A stretch of DNA of 64,000 nt, from NCBI GenBank assembly GCA_028564705.1, contig JAPXFQ010001662.1, positions 5,330,001 through 5,394,000 of the forward strand. Reading direction: 5' to 3'. Positions 24,901-33,677 of the stretch are shown one piece after another (positions within the stretch are counted from its first letter, which is position 1; each line of letters opens with the position of its first letter). The notes beneath the pieces are model-generated. The model did not search any database and was not told the DNA's origin. It worked only from the letters and a program-made list of their open reading frames with translations. Source of the DNA: Apricaphanius iberus (Eukaryota > Chordata > Actinopteri > Cyprinodontiformes > Aphaniidae). Both the position numbers and the translations under genes were made by a program.

Positions 24901-27900
24901 AGTTAGTTGGATATTCAACACACTAGAGGCCGACCGATATGTTGTTGTTTTTTAAGGCCGATACCAATTTATTTTTAATCTGGATGCCGATGGCCGATAT
25001 CAAAAGCCGATTATTAACACTGCTTTCCAAGGCTGATATATATACTTTTTAGCAGCACATTGATTGTGAAATTGTTTATAAATATAAAACAACATAAAAA
25101 CAAACTAAAAATAGTAACTTGAGTACAAATGGTTTCAGAAAATAGGAAGATGAACCAGATTCAAGTTTCGTTATACAAAATAAAATAAATGTAAACGGTA
25201 ACCAGAATAATGATGCGAATAGCTGGCTGATGTAGAATCTTGACTTCAAGTATTAAAGAAAAATCACCACAGAGTAAAGGACCACTGCCACATGATAGTA
25301 AATGATCAAATCTAAAATATAGATAAAAAATAGTGCTTACGGTGGTTCGGAGTGTGTGAGGGTCCTTCTTTCAGTCAAGTAGTGGCTGCAGCTGCCCACA
25401 CAGGTGGCTATTATTTGTGTGTGACTTTTTTTTCTTAAAATTTCGGCCGATTGTCGATATAGAGAAAATTGAATATATCGGTCGGCCTCTACAAACACAT
25501 TAATTTCATTAAAACGGAGAATCCCTCCAACGTCTCACCGAGAGCTGTGCTCATGGAGCGGATACATCACTGCCGAAGGCTCGCTCCTGAAGGTGGTGCA
25601 TTTGGTTAGGGACCATCGTTAAATTTCTATCCATCACAGAAAAGAAATAAATACGTTTGTGATCTCTTGGCGAAGTAATCCCAAAGTTAAGCCTACCTGC
25701 CAAGTAGAGACCTGGCGATGGAGGAATCAGTGCAGAGCCCAACCTATGCTACAGCACACACCATTGTTGGAATCCTGCTCTGGCACACTGTATATATCTT
25801 TCTCCTCTGGTTCCGTATAAACAGATTAAATGAAATCTTGTCAGATTATTAAAAGTTTATAAAAGATGACTGTATAAGTTTTGGTTAAATTAAAAGGGCC
25901 TATCCTTCACGTCTCTTTCAGACTGATCAACGACCTCGACGTCCACGTATTCAACTTCAAAAAGTTTGGCAAAGAGCTTCCCAAGGAGAACAACATGAGT
26001 CCTAACTCTTTCATTCAGGTTGCTGTGCAGCTCTCCTATTACAGGTCAGTACCGGGACGGCCACATAAATGCAAGTATTTTCCATAAATGAACGCTCCGG
26101 GTTTTTCAGTGCAGTAAAACTGAAAATAAGATTCCATCGCACTACCGCTACTTTAGAGGGATGCTCTGCCTTCTCGTAGGAGAAGAGGAATCTCTAGGTG
26201 GCCAAGTAAAGCTTGTTTTTGTTTGGTACCATTTTATGCCCATTCCTCACTCATGCAGCTGGGCAACACATACATTTTCATGTAGAAAAGCTGGTTAAAC
26301 TATTGTCTCAAATGCAGCACAACGTGACGTTTAAAGCAAGCTGCTGCATCATTGCTCTGTGGCAAAAAGGTTTTACTTTGGAGAGGGCTAATTAAAATCT
26401 GGCTTTTTTTTTGTGGGGTGGGGACAAATTTAACATTTCATTTAGCAAAAATGCAGGTTAGACCAACATTTTTACACTTTGGGTCCAAAAAACATTATCG
26501 TAGTGTTTTCAAACTTCCGATACTCACATTTGCTGCTGCTGATACAAACGTTAAACCTGATATTATATGGCGGGAGCAGTAAGACCAAACAGATCCTCAG
26601 TTTTTCTGCAGATTAGCCGTATAACCACTTGAGGGAGCCAAAAAGGTTAGAAGAGCTCTGAGCTGCAGTGCCAGTGCATGAATTTTACTTTCTGGACTGA
26701 AATCAGCCTTATTTTTTCATGAGAATTACACTTGTTTCAGGACTCTACAACATATTTGAACTTTATAATCTTTTCCTGCAGAGTTCACAACGAGGTCTGT
26801 CCTTCCTGCGATATCGCCTCTCAAAGGATGTTTCGCGGAGGACGGACAGAGTACATCCGCTCGCCGACAAATCAGACGCTCAAGTTCATCCTGGCCTTCG
26901 ACGATCAGAGAGTGTCGGTGAGAAACGGCTCGGTTTGACTCGTCCGCGTCTTTCTGACGTGATCCTGTTTTGATTTGATGTTTTTCTCCACAGAGAGAAG
27001 CAAAGCTGGAGCTGCTCAGAGAAGCAGTGGATGCTTATGCAGAGCTGACTACACAGGTAATTACCTCAAGAAGCTGAGTACTCCAGCTTGTTTACTGGAC
27101 TGCACTGTCAGATGTTGATCTTTTCTTTGTGGTGCTGCCTAGGCTCTAAATGGACGCGGCATCGACCTCCACCTGCTGGGGCTGAAGCTGCAGGCCATCG
27201 AGGAAGGTCTCAGCATTCCCAAACTCTTCATGGATACAGCTTACGGCCTGGCGACGCACTGGAAGCTGCGGACAGGACAGGTCTGTTCACTCCCAGTTGG
27301 AGGATTAGGAAAGAAAATGAGTGTTCTAAATTTTAAGATTTCTAATTATAACATTTTCATTTTACTTTTCATTTTACAATGTTCCTTTCTCTTTTTATTT
27401 CGGGAAAATCCAGCTTTCATGTTGTTTTAAAATGAAGATCATATGATCAGTGTCATATTTTGTCTGTAATAATCATGCAGCATGTGACTTTAGATGTTTT
27501 TATTTTTGTTTTTTAATGACCATGAAGTTACATTTATTGCCAGAACACATTTACAGTGTTGTTAAATTATCCTGTTTTCCATCGTTATCTGTCACTTTGG
27601 TATTTTTACTTTTTTTTAAAAAAGGAACTACAGCTGTATCTCAGTGAATTACAATAACTTACATTCATTTCAAAATGTTAAGTTATATCACTTCATTGCA
27701 CACAGAGTGGTATGTTTCAACTATTATTATTATTAGGGATGCAATCATACAACATTTTTCAAACCAATGCGATACCGATACATGGATCTGAGTACAAATG
27801 GCGATACTTTTATCAAACAAAAAAAACTATTTGGAAGTAATTTTCTTCTCTGCTTGTTACAACATATGATGGTGAATTAGATGAACAATAAAATAAAAAT

Positions 27901-29313
27901 AACCACAAAACAAAAACTCCAAGCAAATTTTTTATTTTTTTGTGTGAAAATATTGCAGTTTCCACATTTTAAGTATCAGTTCATGTCATCAATTAACTGA
28001 TACCAATACGAATACATGAGAACGGTTTCAGCCCCGATTCCCAATACCAGTATCTGTATTGGTGCATCCCTAATTTTTATTTATTGATGAATGTGGCTTA
28101 TTGGTTTAAGCAAGCAAAAATCCCTAGTACTGAAAATTCAAACTTTCTATAAAGATTTTTAGTTTTGAAATATTGGCCTACTTAAAAAAGATGTCCATGT
28201 ACTTTATCGTATATGCTTTCAATTTGGTCGCGGCTCCTTTTGCATAAATTGCACGAAGAAAGCACAGGTTTTTTTAATGGTGGTTTTGAAGTCATCTGAA
28301 TAACTGATGCGATCTTGACAATTCCCCATAGAGTCTCATAAGCGTCTCCATGAAGTTTGAAAGCAGAAGGTAGCATGAAGTGCTCTAATTTTTCCTGGTT
28401 GACCACTACTCTGACTTTTGAATTTGTTTAAACGCAGTGGACCAACAGAGGTTCAGACATGGAAGCTTCACATTAAACCTCAGTCGGCTTTCTTTACCTC
28501 TCCACGCTGCAATGTGCACTTATTCATGCTGTTTGTGCACATTTTTTCCCACCACAGTTTTTCTTTCCACTCAACTTTCCATTTATTTGCTTGAATTCAC
28601 TCTTCTGAACACCCAGCTTCTTTCTCTGTGTTAAAGGGATATTCCATCCCTATCTAAAAAGTTGTTTGTTGCCATATCAGGACTGCTGCCAGATCAGGGG
28701 AATTACTGGGCTGGCTTGAAAATGCTTTTTTCTCACTTATCTACCTCTAGGGAATATGGCAACAGACACACTTTTAATGAGGACTGGAATATCCCTTTAA
28801 AAATCATTTTTGTTATTATCTATAATTCAAAATTAAAATGAATTAATGCAGTCAATATATCGCTCTGTGTGAAATAGATCCATCAATAATGAGTTGAGCC
28901 AGTATTGTGCTGGCTAATTCAGTGTAAATATGGTCGGTTTATGTTTAATATGCACATTTTCTAGTTTAACTTTAATATTTAACATCTAATAGAGATTTGA
29001 AAAAATGTTTTAAGCGTATTTTTTTTTAAACTAATTTAAGCTGTCGCACCGATCTTAACATAAAGAATCGGCCTTCATCCTCATCATCTCGTTTTTTTTG
29101 CGCCTGCAGGTTCCCGCTAACACAGACAGCGTGATGTGTTTCGGGCCGCTCGTTCCCGACGGTTACGCCGTGTGCTACAACCCCCAGGCGGACCACGTCC
29201 ACTTCTCCGTCACCGCCTTCAACTGCTGCGAAGAGACCAACGCAGAGACAATGGCTCACACTTTGAAAGAAACCCTGTGCGACCTACAGGAGCTGCTGCA
29301 GCCTACTGTGTAG
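9971..29313 (+). CDS. Carnitine O-acetyltransferase-family protein, catalytic residues lost (likely pseudoenzyme)
   Basis: Fifteen coding exons join in frame: 9971-10021, 10278-10502, 11841-11959, 12315-12368, 16382-16547, 20294-20468, 20647-20737, 20992-21079, 21171-21271, 23845-23964, 25922-26044, 26782-26917, 26994-27056, 27143-27280, 29110-29313. This gives about 617 residues, against about 626 in human CRAT. The family swaps acetyl groups between CoA and carnitine in mitochondria and peroxisomes. CRAT identity shows in PVEYMRGKPLCM, GILTSEHR, SGNRWFDKTLQ, PLVPLPMPKKL, HLLGLKLQAIE and VPDGYAVCYNP. The Met of the short-chain acyl pocket is kept (M559). The basic N-terminus resembles a mitochondrial presequence, and no C-terminal peroxisomal AKL is present. 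By eye alignment, active-site His343 is Gln338, Tyr452 is Cys447, Arg518 is Leu513 and Ser552/Ser554 are Arg547/Gly549. Thr465 and CoA lysines 419/423 (K414/K418) remain. The intact frame argues for a functional non-enzyme rather than a pseudogene. Confidence 0.93.
10503..11840 (+). other. CRAT-family intron 2, AT-rich
   Basis: Begins GTGTGT and ends CCTTCCAG. Strongly AT-rich, with nothing recognised beyond short A runs. Confidence 0.5.
14914..14955. repeat. Perfect 20-bp inverted repeat, 2-base loop
   Basis: The arm AGGCATCACACAGAGATAAA (14914-14933) is followed by GT and then its exact reverse complement (14936-14955). All 20 base pairs match. The loop is far too short for a pre-miRNA. 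It could extrude as a cruciform, or be a young palindromic duplication. Confidence 0.85.
15540..15692. repeat. Palindromic MITE-like repeat, copy A
   Basis: The text reads as CTAAAACACCTGCTTCAG through to GCATCTAAAACATCCAG and GGTTGGGCACCACTGCTG. It is one half-diverged copy of a teleost palindromic repeat whose arms end in CAGTGGTGCCCAACCC-like sequence. A second copy lies near 56443-56605. The left end is worn. Confidence 0.5.
16696..17218. mobile_element. Internally deleted Tc1/mariner element with TA target duplication
   Basis: The left end starts CAGTACAGACCAGTATTTTG (16696 onwards). The right end finishes AAACTTTTTGTCTGTACTG (to 17218). Both are flanked by TA. The inverted ends continue through GGACACAC and TTCTCATTCA. 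Inside, a plus-strand stretch near 16853-16980 still spells the end of a Tc1 transposase: PPKSPDLNPIEMIWGEL, containing the third acidic residue of the DDE triad, then WELLQDCWKTI. The front of the transposase is missing, so the copy cannot encode its own enzyme. Confidence 0.85.
18028..18455. repeat. Dispersed teleost repeat, copy 1
   Basis: The start GGCAAGGTAATTTTATTTGT and the blocks ACACTTTCAACACAGGGCAA and CAAGGTGCTTTACAT match the start of the repeat at 23031. Later text (AAAAGAGTTCAGTGTCTCTGCAG, then AGCTGCTTCTCCGTGTTTGG) belongs to the same well-known fish repeat. Its class is not settled. Confidence 0.6.
18665..19487. mobile_element. MITE-like element with AAAGG(G)ATACTT ends
   Basis: The left end reads ACTTAAAGGAATACTTTACC. 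The right end, reverse-complemented, reads ACTTTAAAGGGATACTTCAG. The ends are inverted with a few mismatches. Nothing coding lies between, and no clean target duplication was found. Confidence 0.5.
21272..23844 (+). other. CRAT-family intron 9
   Basis: Begins GTGAGA and ends TTCGCAG. It contains the second copy of the dispersed repeat (23031-23170) and a degenerate CATC-type microsatellite at about 23585-23710. No coding exon is seen; the open frame at 21624-21953 has no homology or splice signals. Confidence 0.5.
23031..23170. repeat. Dispersed teleost repeat, copy 2
   Basis: GGCAAGGCAATTTTATTTAT, then ACACTTTCAACACAAGGCAT and CAAGGTGCTTTGCAT, match copy 1 at 18028 closely for about 70 bases. 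Confidence 0.6.
23965..25921 (+). other. CRAT-family intron 10 with a hAT-like element
   Basis: Begins GTGAGC and ends TCTTTCAG. The only structure recognised is the inverted-repeat element at 24924-25491, listed separately. Confidence 0.55.
24924..25491. mobile_element. Non-autonomous hAT-like element (GAGGCCGACCGATAT ends)
   Basis: The left end is TAGAGGCCGACCGATATG. The right end is ATATCGGTCGGCCTCTA, its inverse. The inner arms also mirror each other (GGCCGATATC against TTCGGCCGATTGTCGATAT). The flanks CAACACAC and CAAACACA could be an 8-bp duplication after a 1-base indel, as in hAT elements. No transposase is present. Confidence 0.7.
26045..26781 (+). other. CRAT-family intron 11
   Basis: Begins GTCAGT and ends TCCTGCAG. 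No repeat or gene recognised. Confidence 0.5.
27734..28072. mobile_element. hAT-like MITE with 8-bp target duplication
   Basis: Ends are TAGGGATGCAATC and GGTGCATCCCTA. The 8 bases before (ATTATTAT) and after (ATTTTTAT) match at seven of eight positions, as expected for hAT. The inner arms (GCGATACCGATAC against CCAATACCAGTATCTG) are loosely mirrored. 339 bp, non-coding. Confidence 0.8.
28310..28455 (-). pseudogene. Tc1/mariner transposase fragment
   Basis: The minus strand reads KLEHFMLPSA, then HGDA, then LWGIVK. These are blocks of a Tc1-like transposase that normally lie far apart; the middle, including the catalytic acids, is deleted. It seems related to the fragment at 57838-58180. Confidence 0.55.
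28631..28800. mobile_element. 170-bp MITE with perfect 16-bp inverted ends
   Basis: TTAAAGGGATATTCCA (28631-28646) is exactly inverted at 28785-28800 as TGGAATATCCCTTTAA. No coding content. The family, with AAAGGGATA ends, is common in fish and is distantly like 18665-19487. Confidence 0.8.
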
Positions 29314-30314
29314 AGCTGCTGTTGCCACGCCAACAAACATGATGAACCCTCCTTTCAATAAGGGGGGGAGAGAGGCTTTCTTAATGTTTTCTATGAGGCT
29401 TGTAGCTCAGTTATGCTTTTTGTCACTCTTCTATCAGAGCCTGAAGACTGAACTCTGTGGCTCAGCAGTGCTTTTGATACATTTTTACTATTAGTCTTTC
29501 TCTTTCAGTATGAAACTCTTTAAGTGATTAAACGCTGGCTTCAAATGTGAAAGCAAAACAAGCTACCTGACACTCCAGCATGAACCAAAGCATTAAATCG
29601 CTGCACTCCTCTTTTTACGAGTCAGGAGACGGCCAGCAACCTTCCTGGTACTTTCCACCATGAAACCACCGTTTGCTCCGTCAGCAAAGTTATTTGGAAT
29701 ATTTGATTTATTTCCTTTTGTAGGTTAACGAGTCCCTAAAATGGACCAAAGGATGTTATTGTAAAAGTGGATGGGGGTAAGAAGTTTCTTTTTCACCAAG
29801 CTCAAAAACAGACAAAGCCTGATCTACGAAGCAGGATGTGCCATTTACGTGTGGATTTTCACCTTTGCTTGGCTAAAACCTAATCAACAGATGTGAAAGC
29901 TCTGACTTTACCTACGGGTCTTTATTTGGCATGGTTCCTCACACTTCCTGTTGTTTTTAGACTTCAGTTATTGCTCTGACTGTAGGTAGGGCCAAGTTTA
30001 GCCATTTGCTAAAGTCCATGTTCTCTTGTCTTTTCCATCTTGAATAGGAAATAAATGGATGGGCTTCTGTGCCACAACAAGGAAAAACAAAGTCATGTAT
30101 TACCAATTTCGTATATATTGCATTTTAAAACCTGGATTGATTCACTGATGTGATAACCAGCATAACAATGCTATTAAACTTGATCTTGATTATCTGGATT
30201 AGCTCAATTTAACCTGGGTAACCGATTCTTATGTATGTATTTGAAATGTTGAGGTTTGTCCACTCATTTGGCTCTTTAGGTGTTTATTTTTAACCTGCAG
30301 GACTCATAAATAAA
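29314..30314 (+). terminator. 3' UTR and polyadenylation signal of the CRAT-family gene
   Basis: About 1 kb follows the TAG at 29311-29313. AATAAA is at 30309-30314, followed by a T-rich and GT-containing stretch, so cleavage is likely near 30325-30340. An earlier AATAAA-like hexamer near 30050 could give a shorter form. Confidence 0.6.
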
Positions 30315-30879
30315 AGTGTGATCATTTGACTTCCTTTTTTCTTTTTGCTGTGTGACATTAAAATATTTGGGCATATGAAAGTTTAATATTAATTTTAAGG
30401 ACACTGAAACATGATAATATAACTTGATATTAAAAGCTCCTAATAAAGTCCTAATAAATTAGGATTTAAACACATTTAGTCCCACTTGAAATGACAAATT
30501 TCTCTGAGACATCATTACTCTGCATTTTGAAGGGGTGTGTCATATTTAAACCTCAGAAATTTGAGATACATTTCATTCTTTGGAACTTAGATATTCTGAG
30601 TTGGGAAAAGGAACGATGGAGGAACACCATCAGCTGTCTTAGAAAGTCATATTGTAGCAGTTTTATAATTTATGGTGCGTTTCATTTAACTTGAAGCAGC
30701 ATTTGACGTCACACCCCAGTAAGTAGCCTTACAGTAAACGTAGTTGGAGAAGTCAGGATTTCAGTATGGCGACCCCTAGGTTGCCAACCTTCCTAATCAT
30801 AGAGCCAGGAAGAGATTTAAAGCAACTGATTGTGTCATCCCGAACATGTTATAAAATATCCTATCTGCTGGCTTTATAG

Positions 30880-31075
30880 CTTGTCACAACAGTCATGCGA
30901 TGGTCATACAACAACTGTCTTCAGTCAGAGGCTTCCTCTGTTTTGTGCAAGACTGACTGCTACCAGATCCTTCCTACCCACAGCATCACCATTCACGACT
31001 TGTTAAACAAACTTGGATGAGTTACATTTAATTTCCCTCTGGGACAAAGTATTTATGTTTAATTTTAATTGGGTT
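30880..31075 (+). repeat. LINE 3'-end fragment
   Basis: CTTCAGTCAGAGGCTTCCTC, AGACTGACTGCTACC, CACAGCATCACCATTC and TTCCCTCTGGGACAAAGTAT are the usual closing text of a fish LINE family. It resembles the fragment at 59945-60125. Confidence 0.55.
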
Positions 31076-31380
31076 GTTTTATTACTCCACCAACTAATAA
31101 TTTATTTGCAAAGTAGAAATTTTGCTTTTACCTGAAACACTGACTTGCATTGTTATGTCAGAATGCGGGTTTTTTTAAGGACGTGTCTTAAAAATCACCT
31201 CCTTTGTACTCTTCACATTTAAGAAAATATTTACTGCCACACTCTGGTAAGGTAAGGAGTCACAAATGCTGTTAACTTCTGACACACTGGTGAATGCATG
31301 CAGCTTTTAAATGAGAACCTGGTAGCAGAAGAAACATCTGTATTATAAATGTTAATCTGAAGAGTCTGTTTTTTAAATAT

Positions 31381-32822
31381 TCAATTCCATTCAAAAATAC
31401 TTTTTTGATCCCAAAAGGAAATTAAGTGTTGTAGCTCAAACAAACTTTTAGTTTCCTAAAAGCCTCTCAATTAAAATGTCGGATTGAATAGTATTAAAGG
31501 AAGATGAAAAAATTTTACCAATAAAGGCTGAGCATATGTTCCCTTTCCTACAAGATGTTTAAAAAGTACATCCAATAAAGTGACTGCGGCATCCTCGACT
31601 CCCCGAAGTGGTCTGCACGCAAACTGCAGAGAATTCAAGGCATTTTCTTTCTTAAGATTTCAGATGTCACCAATCACCAGCCTAAAATGTGTTAAATGCA
31701 CTGGAGAAATCAAGGAACACGATTAGTGCTGCCTGCAATGTCTACGCAGATCAGTGTTTCTCAACCGGAGGTATGCGTTCCCTAGTGGTACATGGTGGTA
31801 TAGCAAAGGATCATTGATAATAAAATATTAATATATATATAAAAGATCCTTAAATATTTATAAGAATAGATGATTATTTTACTCAAATGTGACCGAGACC
31901 TTTATCTACTTAAACTACAGAAGGTAACATGACCTTCTTTTTCTATGTCACAAGTGTAATAAATTGCTCAGGTGCTGGTCATAAAATGAGAACATCATGA
32001 AAAAGATTATTTATTTCAGTAATTGCATTTAAAAAAGCGAAACTTGTATATTAGATGAATTTATTACGCATATAATATATTTCAGATGTTTTTTTTTTCT
32101 TTAGTTTTCATGATTAGGCTATAAATGAATCCCAAATTCAGTATCTCAGAAAATGTGACTATTGTAAAAATGTTCAATATTGAAAACATTTATACAGTAT
32201 TTTTCAGAAAATTGTACCATCATAATGTTACATACATATTTCTGAAAAAAAATTTTTTTTTTGTTCCTATATTTAAAAGTTATTGCATCTGTTGCTGCTG
32301 CATATATATCCTGTCCTGGTACATATTTGTGGAAACTGAATAAATATGCAAAGGGGCTACTGCCGATTGATGTTTTTGTTCTGGAAATTACAAATGAAAG
32401 CTTATATTTGCCTCAAAGAATGAATAAATGCCACAATGCAATTCAACAGTATACCTCTAAATCCCCCGCCTCCCCGGAATGGAGGGTCCTCAGAGTTAAT
32501 CAAAAATATGCAAGGGGTCCAGGAACCCAAACAGATTGAGAACCACTGGTCTAGTGAGTTGGTTGAAGCAGGTGGATGATAACATCTCCTACTCCAACTC
32601 CACTACGATAAGCAAACGGCTGCAGGCCCTGATATGTTCTTGTTTGTTTACTCAGCTGGGCCAACAGGACTCTGGACTTCCTGATGTGGGATGTCAGAGC
32701 AACAGGTCTACAGTCGTTGGTGACTGATGAGTGATTTTTCTCTGGTACTGGAACAAGGCAGGGTGTATTCCACATAACTGGAACCTTCTCCTGCTAATGT
32801 TGAAGAGGTGCTGCAGTATCTC
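31381..32822 (-). mobile_element. LINE fragment with RT remnants, interrupted by a hAT-like element
   Basis: On the minus strand, 32775 downwards reads CLVPVPEKN, NDCRPVALTSHI and LQPFAYRSGVGVGDVI, which are RT blocks. It breaks off at 32549 and resumes after 31752 with [11 protein letters not shown]. The two halves are in correct order on either side of the insertion at 31752-32548. The 3' end, near 31381-31440, has the TTAATTTCC...GATCAAAAAAGTATTT-type LINE tail. Many stops; inactive. Confidence 0.75.
31752..32548. mobile_element. hAT-like non-autonomous element nested in a LINE
   Basis: Ends are CAGTGTTTCTCAACC and GATTGAGAACCACTG, mutually inverted with two mismatches and typical of hAT MITEs. 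The interior is AT-rich and non-coding. The 8-bp target duplication is not clear; a shared GTCTA lies a few bases off on each side. Confidence 0.7.
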
Positions 32823-33093
32823 ACCGAATTATATATGATAAAATGACCTTAATATAGAGCTTTTTCTTCTTTATTTGTGTTAGACCTGTTATTACCTCTG
32901 AAATAATCGATACTATCTTACAAGGCTGAACAGAAACGTGTTAAAGCACCTTGTTGACTTCAGGGCTGTACATCATGCAGCAGAAACAAACCGCCGTCGC
33001 TCCGCATCCATAGACTGTAAAAAAGACGCTGATTGGTGGAGCTGAGACAGGATGTGTCGTTGGCAGCAGCCGTTTCACCCTCAATTTAAAACA

Positions 33094-33382
33094 GGTGTTG
33101 TGCGAGAATCTGTTCCCCTGAAATATTCTGTTCCCCCTGGTGTTACGCGGGTATGTTTTCCCTAACCTTTTGTCGTTTCTGATTGGCTGACCGGTTGATT
33201 TCTTACTAATCTTAACATTCGAGAACAATTACCTAACCCTAAGTCATTTTCTAATCCTAACATTGGATGAGCATTACCTAACCATAAACTGACAATTTTC
33301 CCAACCCTGCTCTTTGGGAACCAGTGCCTAAACCTAACGGGGGAACAGAATATTTCAGGGGAACAGATTTTCGCACTACACC
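33094..33382. mobile_element. MITE with about 40-bp inverted ends, just upstream of ppt2
   Basis: The left arm runs GGTGTTGTGCGAGAATCTG then TTCCCCTGAAATATTCTG. The right arm is its inverse with few mismatches, ending TTTTCGCACTACACC. The core carries short CCTAACCCTAA-like runs that mimic telomere repeat but are part of the element. It ends about 295 bases before the ppt2 start codon. Confidence 0.75.
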
Positions 33383-33677
33383 GGAACAAACAAGAGGAGT
33401 TCAGTCGATGACCGGTCAAGTGTTTATGCAGCTGTTATAATACCCCGTTCTATTTGTCCAACGAACTCAGTGATCGAAGGGACAGTGTGTGTTATGTAGC
33501 ATATATGAAGGGAATCTTATCTAACGGGATGTTTATCTGTACCGCAGCTGGATACAACTTCAAAATGATACCTCAAAATTAGATAAACATCAGTATGTAT
33601 TATTTTAATTTCACCCAACTGGTTATTTTTTATGTGTAGGTGTTTATTTTAGAGGCTTTTAATACACCTGAGGTGCA

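Larger units (their letters stand above)
27281..29109 (+). other. CRAT-family intron 14, three transposon remnants
   Basis: Begins GTCTGT and ends CGCCTGCAG. It holds a hAT-like MITE (27734-28072), a Tc1 transposase scrap (about 28310-28455) and a 170-bp MITE (28631-28800). Confidence 0.6.

Noticed and set aside
9971..29313. CRAT-family gene as a decayed pseudogene
   Set aside because: All 15 exons are open, phases fit at each junction, splice sites are canonical and length is normal. Changes cluster at active-site residues and not at random.
33180..33310. Interstitial telomere repeat (CCTAACCC-like)
   Set aside because: Only short imperfect runs, all inside the core of a MITE.
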